DNA from: Cellvibrionales bacterium UBA2511 | GTDB lineage: Bacteria; Pseudomonadota; Gammaproteobacteria; Pseudomonadales; Porticoccaceae | NCBI GenBank assembly: GCA_002341315.1 | Contig: DDNV01000054.1 | Span: 1-6,283, forward strand | Direction of reading: 5' to 3' | DNA: 6,283 nt | The notes under the pieces: generated by a model | Seen by the model: only the letters and a program-made list of their open reading frames with translations | Told to the model about the DNA's origin: nothing | The model's database searches: none | Made by a program: the position numbers and the translations under genes | Shown here: piece after piece, positions 1-5,586 of the stretch | How the letters are laid out: each line of letters begins with the position of its first letter | Numbering within the stretch: the stretch's first letter is position 1

Positions 1-285
1 AATATCGCTGAAACCACCGAACCCGGGACCACCCTGACCACCGCCAAATCCGGCATTGGGGTCCACTCCGGCATGACCATATTGATCATAGGCCGCTTTC
101 TTCTCTTTATCGGAAAGCACCTCATAGGCCTCGGTAGCTTCCTTGAATACATCTTCCGCCGCCTTGTTGTCCGGATTGCGGTCCGGGTGATTTTTCATCG
201 CAATCCGGCGGTAGGCTTTTTTGACTTCGTCAGCGGAGGCGTTTTTGGCAACACCGAGAATTTCGTAATAATCGCGTTTGGCCAT
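1..285 (-). CDS. dnaJ: Chaperone protein DnaJ (Hsp40), N-terminal part only
   Basis: This is the co-chaperone that delivers unfolded substrates to DnaK and stimulates its ATPase. Only the first 95 codons are present, because the gene runs off the left edge. The start [12 protein letters not shown] is the classic J-domain opening. The HPD motif that contacts DnaK is at residues 33-35, followed by RNPDN and the helix ending [15 protein letters not shown] (about residues 61-75). A Gly/Phe-rich linker ([14 protein letters not shown]) begins near residue 79. The zinc-finger and C-terminal substrate-binding domains of a type I DnaJ would lie outside the window and cannot be confirmed. ATG at 285 is the start; it has only a weak purine stretch (AGAGAAG) about 12 nt upstream. 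It follows dnaK after 159 nt with no convincing promoter of its own, so it is probably expressed by read-through from dnaK. Confidence 0.97.
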   Translation of the reverse strand, partial: MAKRDYYEILGVAKNASADEVKKAYRRIAMKNHPDRNPDNKAAEDVFKEATEAYEVLSDKEKKAAYDQYGHAGVDPNAGFGGGQGGPGFGGFSDI

Positions 286-444
286 TGCGTTTCAACTTCT
301 CTGGTTGGGTTCACTGCCAGAGGCAGTAATTATCATATTGTCCTGTGCACTGCCTTGGCAGCACACCAGACACGGCAAGGCGCGGACTGGAAACCGCGCC
401 TGCTTTCGGCACTGACATGCCGGGCACTCCAAGTAGGGCAAGCC
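286..444 (-). other. dnaK-dnaJ spacer with a series of potential stem-loops
   Basis: In the minus-strand mRNA this spacer can form four hairpins in order: an imperfect one over the dnaK stop codon (450-431), a GC-rich 8-bp perfect stem with an 8-nt loop (401-378), a stem around GGCAG/CTGCC (364-345), and a perfect 6-bp stem with a 3-nt loop (327-313). None is followed by a U-tract, so they do not look like intrinsic terminators. They could set the DnaK:DnaJ ratio by attenuation, RNase processing or mRNA protection; that role is inference. A TATGATAAT-like segment (complement of about 330-338) has no matching -35 box, so I do not call a dnaJ promoter. Confidence 0.55.
378..401 (-). other. Perfect 8-bp GC-rich stem-loop between dnaK and dnaJ
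   Basis: The arms are 378-385 (AGGCGCGG) and 394-401 (CCGCGCCT), perfectly complementary, with an 8-nt loop. Seven of the eight pairs are G-C. It is the most stable structure in the dnaK-dnaJ gap. On the coding (minus) strand it is followed by TGCCGTG rather than a run of T, so it is more likely a processing, pausing or stability element than a terminator. Confidence 0.6.
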
Positions 445-2367
445 TTACTTGTTGTTTTTGTCGTCTTTCACTTCTTCGAATTCAGCATCCACTGCGTCAT
501 CAGACGTGCTGCCCTCGGCCGACTCTGGCCCCTCAGATTGAGCCTCAGCCTGTTCGGCATAAAGTTTCTGTGCCAGTGCAGCAGAGGCCTCGGAAAGCGT
601 GTTCGCGGCGGCATCGATCCCCTCCTTGTCATCACTTTTGACGGCATCTTCCACGCCCTTGATGGCAGACTCAATCGCCTCTTTCTCTTCAGCACTGGCC
701 TTATCGCCCGCTTCTTCCAGCGTTTTTCTGGCGGCATGGGCCAGGCCGTCCGCAGCATTGCGGGAACTCACCAGCTCTTCAAATCTCTTGTCTTCGGCGG
801 CATTTGCCTCGGCATCCTTGACCATTTTGTCGATTTCGTCATCTGAGAGGCCAGAGGACGCTTTGATAATAATGGACTGCTCTTTGCCGGTAGCCTTGTC
901 CTTGGCACTGACATTGAGAATGCCGTTCGCATCAAGGTCAAAAGTCACTTCAATCTGAGGCATGCCGCGAGGTGCCGGGGGAATGTCAGCCAGGTCAAAA
1001 CGGCCCAATGACTTATTGCCGGCTGCCTGCTTGCGCTCACCCTGTACGACGTGAACCGTTACTGCTTGCTGGTTATCATCTGCCGTTGAGAAAATTTGCG
1101 ATTTTTTCGTCGGAATCGTGGTGTTTTTCTCGATCAGAGGTGTCGCCACACCACCCATGGTTTCAATACCCAGAGTCAGGGGTGTCACATCCAGTAATAG
1201 TACGTCTTTTACTTCACCAGACATTACCGCTGCCTGAATCGCAGCACCAACGGCCACAGCCTCATCGGGGTTGACATCCTTGCGCGGTTCTTTGCCGAAG
1301 AAATCAGTGACATATTTTTGTACCATGGGCATCCGGGTCTGACCGCCTACCAGAATGACGTCATCAATTTCCGAAGCAGATTTACCGGCGTCTTTCAGGG
1401 CCATTTTCACCGGCTCCATGGAGCGGGCAACCAGCTCTTCCACCAGAGACTCGAGTTTGGAGCGAGTCAACTTGACCACCAGGTGTTTCGGACCGGTAGC
1501 ATCGGCAGTAATGTAGGGTAAATTCACTTCAGTTTGCTGACTGGACGACAGCTCAATCTTGGCTTTTTCCGCAGCCTCTTTGAGACGTTGTAGCGCAAGC
1601 GGATCGCTGTGCAGGTCTATGCCGCTGTCCTTTTTGAACTCGGCGGCCAGGTACTCGATCAATCGCAGGTCAAAATCTTCACCCCCGAGGAATGTGTCAC
1701 CATTCGTGGACAGCACTTCAAACTGGTGTTCACCATCCACATCGGCAATTTCAATGATCGAGATATCAAAAGTCCCGCCACCCAGATCGAAGACTGCCAC
1801 AACGCGATCACCGGGATCGCGGTCCATGCCGTAGGCAAGCGCAGCCGCAGTGGGCTCATTGATGATGCGCTTGACATCAAGACCTGCAATCCGACCGGCA
1901 TCCTTGGTTGCCTGCCGTTGGGAGTCATTAAAATAGGCTGGTACCGTAATGACGGCTTCGGTGACTTTCTCGCCCAGATAGTCTTCTGCCGTCTTCTTCA
2001 TTTTTTTCAGCACTTCGGCTGAAATCTGCGGCGGCGCTTTTTTGTCGCCTTTGACTTCTACCCAGGCATCACCATTGTCCGCCTTGACAATTTTGTAGGG
2101 CACCATCTTGATGTCTTTCTGCACGACATCATCCTCAAAGCGACGACCAATTAGCCGCTTGACGGCGAACAGGGTATTACTGGGATTGGTCACTGCTTGG
2201 CGTTTGGCTGACTGGCCCACCAGGATTTCATTGTCTTCGGCAAATGCGACGATTGAAGGCGTGGTACGCGTTCCCTCGGCATTTTCGATCACTTTCGGCT
2301 TGTCGCCCTCAAGTACAGCCACACAAGAGTTGGTGGTGCCGAGGTCAATTCCGATTATCTTGCCCAT
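445..2367 (-). CDS. dnaK: Molecular chaperone DnaK (Hsp70)
   Basis: This is a cytosolic ATP-driven chaperone that works with DnaJ and GrpE in folding, disaggregation and, in proteobacteria, control of sigma-32. The product is 640 aa, essentially full length (E. coli 638). The nucleotide-binding domain (about 1-385) carries the phosphate-1 loop [13 protein letters not shown] (6-18), [11 protein letters not shown] (170-180), DLGGGTFD (194-201, including the conserved Thr199), and VGGQTRMP (340-347). The interdomain linker VLLLDVTP is at 389-396, followed by the beta-sandwich substrate domain and helical lid. The tail has the proteobacterial DAEFEEVKD signature, here extended by DKNNK. The ATG at 2367 follows a GGAG at 2377-2380 with 9-nt spacing. 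It lies 77 nt downstream of grpE and has its own heat-shock-type promoter in that gap. All key ATPase residues examined look intact. Confidence 0.99.
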   Translation of the reverse strand: MGKIIGIDLGTTNSCVAVLEGDKPKVIENAEGTRTTPSIVAFAEDNEILVGQSAKRQAVTNPSNTLFAVKRLIGRRFEDDVVQKDIKMVPYKIVKADNGDAWVEVKGDKKAPPQISAEVLKKMKKTAEDYLGEKVTEAVITVPAYFNDSQRQATKDAGRIAGLDVKRIINEPTAAALAYGMDRDPGDRVVAVFDLGGGTFDISIIEIADVDGEHQFEVLSTNGDTFLGGEDFDLRLIEYLAAEFKKDSGIDLHSDPLALQRLKEAAEKAKIELSSSQQTEVNLPYITADATGPKHLVVKLTRSKLESLVEELVARSMEPVKMALKDAGKSASEIDDVILVGGQTRMPMVQKYVTDFFGKEPRKDVNPDEAVAVGAAIQAAVMSGEVKDVLLLDVTPLTLGIETMGGVATPLIEKNTTIPTKKSQIFSTADDNQQAVTVHVVQGERKQAAGNKSLGRFDLADIPPAPRGMPQIEVTFDLDANGILNVSAKDKATGKEQSIIIKASSGLSDDEIDKMVKDAEANAAEDKRFEELVSSRNAADGLAHAARKTLEEAGDKASAEEKEAIESAIKGVEDAVKSDDKEGIDAAANTLSEASAALAQKLYAEQAEAQSEGPESAEGSTSDDAVDAEFEEVKDDKNNK

Positions 2368-2420
2368 TATTCGTTTCTCCGGGTTTGCTTAAACTGGTAA
2401 AAAATTGGTTTCTGAGTCTG

Positions 2421-2449
2421 TATATTGGCCCGCATCGCGGAATTTCAAG
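2421..2449 (-). promoter_or_regulatory. Sigma-32 (RpoH)-type promoter directly upstream of dnaK
   Basis: On the minus strand CTTGAAA (2449-2443) is separated by 13 nt from GCCAATATA (2429-2421). The sigma-32 consensus is CTTGAAA with CCCCATNTA at about this spacing, so the -35 is perfect and the -10 matches at 7 of 9 positions. Both the sequence and the 13-nt spacer copy the promoter ahead of grpE. The -35 box overlaps the grpE stop codon. Transcription would start near 2412-2415, giving a dnaK leader of about 45 nt. Confidence 0.65.
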
Positions 2450-3029
2450 GCTCACTGCTGTTATTCGCCGCCGATTTGGCAACCACCACCATGGCGGGGC
2501 GAATCAGCCGGCCATTGAGGGTGTAACCCTTCTGGAACACATCAATGATGGTATTGGGTTTTGCATCCGGCACTTCAAGCATGCTCATCGCCTGATGAAG
2601 GTCGGGATTAAACGCCTCACCGCCGGGATCAACGGCCTCCACCTTGAAGCGAGCCAGCACATCCTGGAAGCTCTTTAGGGTGAGCTCAATGCCGTCACTG
2701 ACCGCCTTGAAGTCGCCATCGACATCCGCCATTGCCTGGATGGAGCGTTCAAGGTTATCGACCACTGGCAGCAGCTCACCGACAAACTTTTCGAGAGCAT
2801 ATTTGTGGGCGTTTTCCACATCGCGTTCCATACGCCGTCGCAGGTTCTGCATTTCCGCGTGGGTTCTCAGCACCTGATCCTTGGCGTTGGCCAGATCGGT
2901 CGTCAACTGTTCAACCTCGCCGGTTGCTGACTGCGCCTCTGACTGCTCTGTTTCAGGCCGCGACTCAGCGGCGTCCTCTGAACCGGGATCCTGTGGATCC
3001 GGCTCCTGATGATTTTGTTCTGTTGACAC
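2445..3029 (-). CDS. grpE: Nucleotide exchange factor GrpE
   Basis: GrpE is a homodimeric cytosolic factor that releases ADP from DnaK and acts as a thermosensor for the DnaK cycle. The product is 194 aa with the GTG start at 3029, close to the E. coli length of 197. Residues 1-35 are acidic and disordered-looking. A long helical coiled-coil region follows (about 38-100), with LRRRMERDVENAHKYALEKF and the conserved DNLERS (91-96). The C-terminal beta domain includes FNPDLHQAM (140-148) and the family signature VFQKGYTLNGRLIRPAMVVV (164-183). The reading frame stays open to an ATG at 3113, but that start would include the promoter -10 region and adds 28 residues unlike GrpE. AAGGGAGA lies 7 nt before the GTG, which settles the start. 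It is first in the grpE-dnaK-dnaJ operon and divergent from recN. Confidence 0.97.
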   Translation of the reverse strand: MSTEQNHQEPDPQDPGSEDAAESRPETEQSEAQSATGEVEQLTTDLANAKDQVLRTHAEMQNLRRRMERDVENAHKYALEKFVGELLPVVDNLERSIQAMADVDGDFKAVSDGIELTLKSFQDVLARFKVEAVDPGGEAFNPDLHQAMSMLEVPDAKPNTIIDVFQKGYTLNGRLIRPAMVVVAKSAANNSSEP

Positions 3030-3035
3030 GCAACA

Positions 3036-3043
3036 TCTCCCTT
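3036..3043 (-). promoter_or_regulatory. Ribosome binding site deciding the GTG start of grpE
   Basis: On the minus strand AAGGGAGA (3043-3036) sits 7 nt (counted from its GGGAG core) upstream of the GTG at 3029. No comparable Shine-Dalgarno sequence precedes the ATG at 3113, so this site supports the shorter 194-aa protein. An out-of-frame ATG also overlaps this site and is not used for GrpE. Confidence 0.8.
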
Positions 3044-3085
3044 CTTCTGTTGAATACGCTGCTTCAGGACTTTGCTTCAACCCGC

Positions 3086-3114
3086 TATATTGGGCCATTG
3101 ACCCATGTTTCAAG
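3086..3114 (-). promoter_or_regulatory. Sigma-32 (RpoH)-type heat-shock promoter of the grpE-dnaK-dnaJ operon
   Basis: On the minus strand CTTGAAA (3114-3108) is preceded by CC, as in the extended consensus CCCTTGAA. It is followed after 13 nt by CCCAATATA (3094-3086), which matches the sigma-32 -10 consensus CCCCATNTA at 8 of 9 positions. Transcription would begin near 3078-3080, about 50 nt before the GTG of grpE. The position, strand and downstream genes all fit a heat-shock promoter. The assignment to RpoH is by consensus match, not experiment. Confidence 0.82.
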
Positions 3115-3137
3115 GGCAGACGCGTTGAAAAATTGTG

Positions 3138-3143
3138 TATAAC
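3138..3143 (+). promoter_or_regulatory. Possible -10 element of the recN promoter
   Basis: TATAAC on the plus strand matches the sigma-70 -10 consensus at 5 of 6 positions and lies 41 nt before the recN start. There is no good -35 hexamer 16-18 nt upstream (the sequence there is around GGGCAGAC), so the promoter may be weak or activator-dependent, or the match may be chance. The segment lies in the divergent recN-grpE gap. Confidence 0.3.
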
Positions 3144-3184
3144 ATTGCTCTTCTGATGTCACTTCACACAAACAGGCATTACTG

Positions 3185-4867
3185 GTGCTTACTACCCTGA
3201 CAGTCAAACATTTCACGCTGGTGGAATCCCTCGAAGTGGATTTCGGCGTCGGCATGACGGCACTGACCGGCGAAACCGGCGCAGGCAAGTCCCTAGTGCT
3301 CGACGCCCTGGCAATGGCGCTGGGAGATCGCGCCGATACAGACCGGATTCGCCAGGGCCAGGAACGCGCCGAGGTCTCGGCATTATTTGATCTGACAGAG
3401 ATTGCAGCGGCCCGACAGTGGTTGATCGATAACGACTTTGCCGAAAACGGTGACGAAGTATTATTGCGGAGGCTGCTGACCCGCGAAGGCCGATCCCGGG
3501 GCTACATCAATGGCCAGGCCGCCACCATGCAGCAGTTGCGTGAGCTTGGCGAGATGCTGATCGACATTCACAGCCAGCATGAACACCAATCCCTGTTGCG
3601 CAAGGAGACCCACCACAAAATACTGGACAACTTTGCCGGATGTTCGGAGCTGGCTGGCGAGTTGCGGCAGATTTATCAACAGTGGGCGACCACAACACAA
3701 CTGCTGGATAAGCTGGAGAACGCCTCAGACGAACTGAATGCCAGACGGGAACTGCTCACATTTCAGTTATCGGAACTGGATGAGCTGTCCCTGGCAGAAG
3801 GTGAGCTGGAGCAGCTGGAACAACAGCAACAGCAACTGGGAAATGCAGAGGCCATACTCAGGGACAGCGGGTCGCTGTTGCAGCTCTGCTGTGAAGCAGA
3901 AGACTTCAACTTGCAAGACAGCCTAGGCAAGGCCTTACAGTTGCTGACCAACATGCCCGGCAAACCTGCCGAGCTGGTCGAGGCAGAAAATCTGCTGAAC
4001 AGTGCGGCCATTGAAGTGGCGGAAGCCAGCCGTGAAATCCAGCAACATCTGGACAAATTCGAACTGGACCCGGAGCGGCTGCTGCAACTGGAAACACGCT
4101 TGAGCGCCATCTATCAATTGGCGCGCAAACACCGCATCGACCCACCAGCGCTAACGGCCAAACGTCTGGCGCTTCAGGAAGAACTGGACAATCTCGCCGG
4201 TGGCGAGGGCAGTATTGAAAAACTTCGACAACAGGCCGCCACCCTCTCCGACCAATACCTCGCGCTGGCAGAAAATCTCACGGCCCGCCGAACAGCTGCA
4301 GCAACTGAATTTTCTGCGCTGGTTGAACAGCAGTTTTCGGCACTTTCCATGGATGGCACACAATTCATACCTCAACTTACCCCGGTCAAATCGGGGCAAT
4401 TAACAGCCAACGGCATGGAGACCATCGAATTTCTGATCACCACCAATCCAGGTGAACCGCCAAGACCCCTCGCCAAAATTGCATCGGGTGGTGAGCTTTC
4501 ACGAATCAGTTTGGCTATCCAGGTTATCGCTGCAAACCATTCGGCAGTCCCCACCCTGGTTTTCGACGAGGTGGATGTGGGCATTGGTGGCGCCACCGCA
4601 GATGTGGTGGGCAAACTGCTGCGTCAACTCGGCGGGCAGGGACAGGTCATTTGTGTAACGCATCTGCCACAGGTTGCCGCCTGCGCTCACCACCACCTGC
4701 TGGTGACCAAAACCACCCACGAACATTCTGCCAATAGCAGTATCCAGTCACTTTCAGGTGCTGACCGCACCAATGAAATCGCACGCATGCTCGGCGGTGC
4801 CAGAACGACCGATACCAGCCTCAGTCATGCCAGGGAAATGCTACAATTGGGTGAACAAACCGCTTGA
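3185..4867 (+). CDS. recN: DNA repair protein RecN
   Basis: RecN is an SMC-like cytosolic ATPase that acts early in RecA-dependent double-strand-break repair, binding and tethering DNA ends. The product is 560 aa (E. coli 553). The N-terminal ABC half-domain has Walker A GETGAGKS at 29-36, directly after MTALT. A long central region (about 150-360), rich in Glu, Gln, Leu and Ala (e.g. LEQLEQQQQQL), forms the antiparallel coiled coil. The C-terminal half-domain has the ABC signature SGGELSR (434-440), Walker B LVFDE with D461/E462, the D-loop-like VDVGIGG, and the switch histidine H493 in CVTHLPQ. The GTG at 3185 gives MLTTLTVKHFTLVESLEVDF, which aligns with the E. coli N-terminus (MLAQLTISNF) residue for residue. 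A weak AGG (3174-3176) is 8 nt upstream. It is divergent from grpE. I found no canonical LexA box upstream, unlike E. coli recN. Confidence 0.98.
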   Translation: MLTTLTVKHFTLVESLEVDFGVGMTALTGETGAGKSLVLDALAMALGDRADTDRIRQGQERAEVSALFDLTEIAAARQWLIDNDFAENGDEVLLRRLLTREGRSRGYINGQAATMQQLRELGEMLIDIHSQHEHQSLLRKETHHKILDNFAGCSELAGELRQIYQQWATTTQLLDKLENASDELNARRELLTFQLSELDELSLAEGELEQLEQQQQQLGNAEAILRDSGSLLQLCCEAEDFNLQDSLGKALQLLTNMPGKPAELVEAENLLNSAAIEVAEASREIQQHLDKFELDPERLLQLETRLSAIYQLARKHRIDPPALTAKRLALQEELDNLAGGEGSIEKLRQQAATLSDQYLALAENLTARRTAAATEFSALVEQQFSALSMDGTQFIPQLTPVKSGQLTANGMETIEFLITTNPGEPPRPLAKIASGGELSRISLAIQVIAANHSAVPTLVFDEVDVGIGGATADVVGKLLRQLGGQGQVICVTHLPQVAACAHHHLLVTKTTHEHSANSSIQSLSGADRTNEIARMLGGARTTDTSLSHAREMLQLGEQTA

Positions 4868-4923
4868 TACAGATCAACAATTTCAAGTATTCAAACCGCT
4901 ATGCTGGGCCCTTTCTCCATAAT

Positions 4924-4930
4924 AAGAGGG
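4924..4930 (+). promoter_or_regulatory. Ribosome binding site of the post-recN microprotein
   Basis: AAGAGGG at 4924-4930 sits 7 nt before the GTG at 4938. An in-frame TAA at 4923-4925 overlaps it, so translation in this frame cannot begin further upstream. Together these fix the GTG as the start if the gene is real. Confidence 0.6.
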
Positions 4931-4937
4931 TGTTACC

Positions 4938-5042
4938 GTGCAGAGAGAAGATACAGAAACCCTGGCCAGAGTTGGGAAATTGGTACTAATAGGCGTTGGC
5001 ATCATGCTATTGCTCATTGCCGCCGCCTCGATGATCGGCTAA
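4938..5042 (+). CDS. Putative 34-aa single-pass membrane microprotein
   Basis: This is a short reading frame with a GTG start at 4938 and TAA stop at 5040-5042. The N-terminal 14 residues are charged and polar (MQREDTETLARVGK, net near neutral). About 18 uncharged hydrophobic residues follow (LVLIGVGIMLLLIAAASM), then I-G. This is long enough for one transmembrane helix, with almost nothing after it. It begins 70 nt after the recN stop in the same direction, preceded by a good Shine-Dalgarno sequence (AAGAGGG, 7 nt). No strong promoter is visible in the gap, so co-transcription with recN is plausible. I do not recognise a family. Small inner-membrane proteins of this shape often modulate membrane enzymes or act in stress responses, but nothing here shows which. 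The combination of ribosome binding site, start and clean hydrophobic segment makes chance less likely. Confidence 0.6.
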   Translation: MQREDTETLARVGKLVLIGVGIMLLLIAAASMIG

Positions 5043-5101
5043 CCCGATTGATGAGCTCGCAAAACATTCAAGTGTCAAGCTGGCCGTTCCAACGTATCGC
5101 C

Positions 5102-5130
5102 ACATGTACTAGGCACGTGTAATTCCTTTT
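5102..5130 (+). terminator. Weak terminator-like hairpin after the recN/microprotein unit
   Basis: ACATGT (5102-5107) can pair with ACGTGT (5115-5120), including one G-U pair, around a 7-nt loop. It is followed by the T-rich AATTCCTTTT ending at 5130. The stem is short and not GC-rich, so termination would be inefficient. Its place between the microprotein gene and the next promoter is what makes it worth listing. Confidence 0.3.
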
Positions 5131-5146
5131 GAGGTAGACCCGTGGA

Positions 5147-5173
5147 TTGTCGACCGCAGACCTCTACTATACT
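5147..5173 (+). promoter_or_regulatory. Candidate sigma-70 promoter for the gene at 5209
   Basis: TATACT at 5168-5173 matches the -10 consensus at 5 of 6 positions. TTGTCG at 5147-5152 matches the first three positions of TTGACA, and the spacer is 15 nt, which is short. It would give a leader of about 30 nt before the start at 5209. The -10 is convincing by eye; the -35 is not. Confidence 0.42.
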
Positions 5174-5208
5174 GATATTTCCGCAAAGAAACCCGGAAGG
5201 AGCCAGTT

Positions 5209-5586
5209 ATGATCCACCAGTTTTTATCAGCGAGCTTTAACCTGAGCATGTTGCCGGCCAGACTGGCCATACGAAACACCAAAGCCTCTTTTCAGGCAAT
5301 GTGCGACCTCCCCGGAACAGTGAAACAATATGCTGGCGGCCTACACCGGTCCTGCGGAGACAGCCAACAGTTTATCGACCAGCTAATGCAACGCATTGAT
5401 TCGGAAATTGGCGGCGACCCCGCCAACCTGAGCAATCACGAGCGCGAGATGATTACCGCCCGAGAACTGGCCATGGCAGAACAGCACTTCGGCCACGCCA
5501 TGTTTAATATGCTTAAGGCATACCGGGTATTGTCTGCCAAACCTTCGCGGGTGATCGAACACGGACGCGCAGAGCGGATCGATTAA
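5209..5586 (+). CDS. Conserved-looking hypothetical protein, 125 aa
   Basis: I do not recognise this protein. The ATG at 5209 has a textbook Shine-Dalgarno AAGGAG at 5197-5202, 6 nt upstream, and a candidate promoter just before it, so it is very likely expressed. The first 30 residues (MIHQFLSASFNLSMLPARLA and on) look like an amphipathic helix rather than a cleaved signal peptide. The middle (about 50-105) is helical in composition, with DSQQFIDQLMQRIDSEIGG and HEREMITARELAMAEQHFGH, rich in Glu, Gln, Met and Ala. The tail is basic (KAYRVLSAKPSRVIEHGRAE). There are two cysteines (C32, C49), two Gly-Gly pairs, and no clear transmembrane segment. An all-helical soluble or membrane-surface protein is the best description; a phasin-like fold is only a thought from composition. 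Its stop codon overlaps that of the convergent gene on the other strand. Confidence 0.82.
   Translation: MIHQFLSASFNLSMLPARLAIRNTKASFQAMCDLPGTVKQYAGGLHRSCGDSQQFIDQLMQRIDSEIGGDPANLSNHEREMITARELAMAEQHFGHAMFNMLKAYRVLSAKPSRVIEHGRAERID

Noticed and set aside
378..401. GC-rich hairpin as an intrinsic terminator between dnaK and dnaJ
   Set aside because: Neither strand has a T-run after the stem, and dnaJ downstream has no convincing promoter of its own, so full termination here is unlikely.
73..846. Long plus-strand frames opposite dnaJ and dnaK (e.g. 73-846, 1609-2022, 2108-2392)
   Set aside because: They lie antisense to highly conserved, codon-biased chaperone genes, cross gene boundaries, lack ribosome binding sites and encode low-complexity or Cys/Arg/Phe-rich products. 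They are mirror frames of dnaK and dnaJ.
3098..3103. TTGACC as a -35 box for recN
   Set aside because: No -10-like hexamer lies 16-18 nt downstream (CGCGTT region), and the nearest one (TATAAC at 3138) is 34 nt away.
3030..3113. Extended grpE start at the ATG at 3113
   Set aside because: The extra 28 codons would include the -10 box of the heat-shock promoter and lie largely upstream of the predicted transcript start. GTG at 3029 has the ribosome binding site and gives the normal GrpE length.
3160..3203. LexA-like half sites (ACAG at 3172-3175 and 3200-3203) near the recN start
   Set aside because: The matching CTGT 12 nt upstream is absent in both cases (CACT and CTTA are found instead), so these are not SOS boxes.
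3808..3840. CAG/CAA-rich stretch in recN as a tandem repeat
   Set aside because: It encodes a Glu/Gln-rich piece of the RecN coiled coil and is not a regular DNA repeat.
4864..4905. Promoter for the microprotein (TTGATA at 4864, TATTCA or TATGCT downstream)
   Set aside because: TTGATA is a fair -35, but the -10 candidates at proper spacing match only 3 of 6 positions, and TATGCT is too far. Read-through from recN is simpler.
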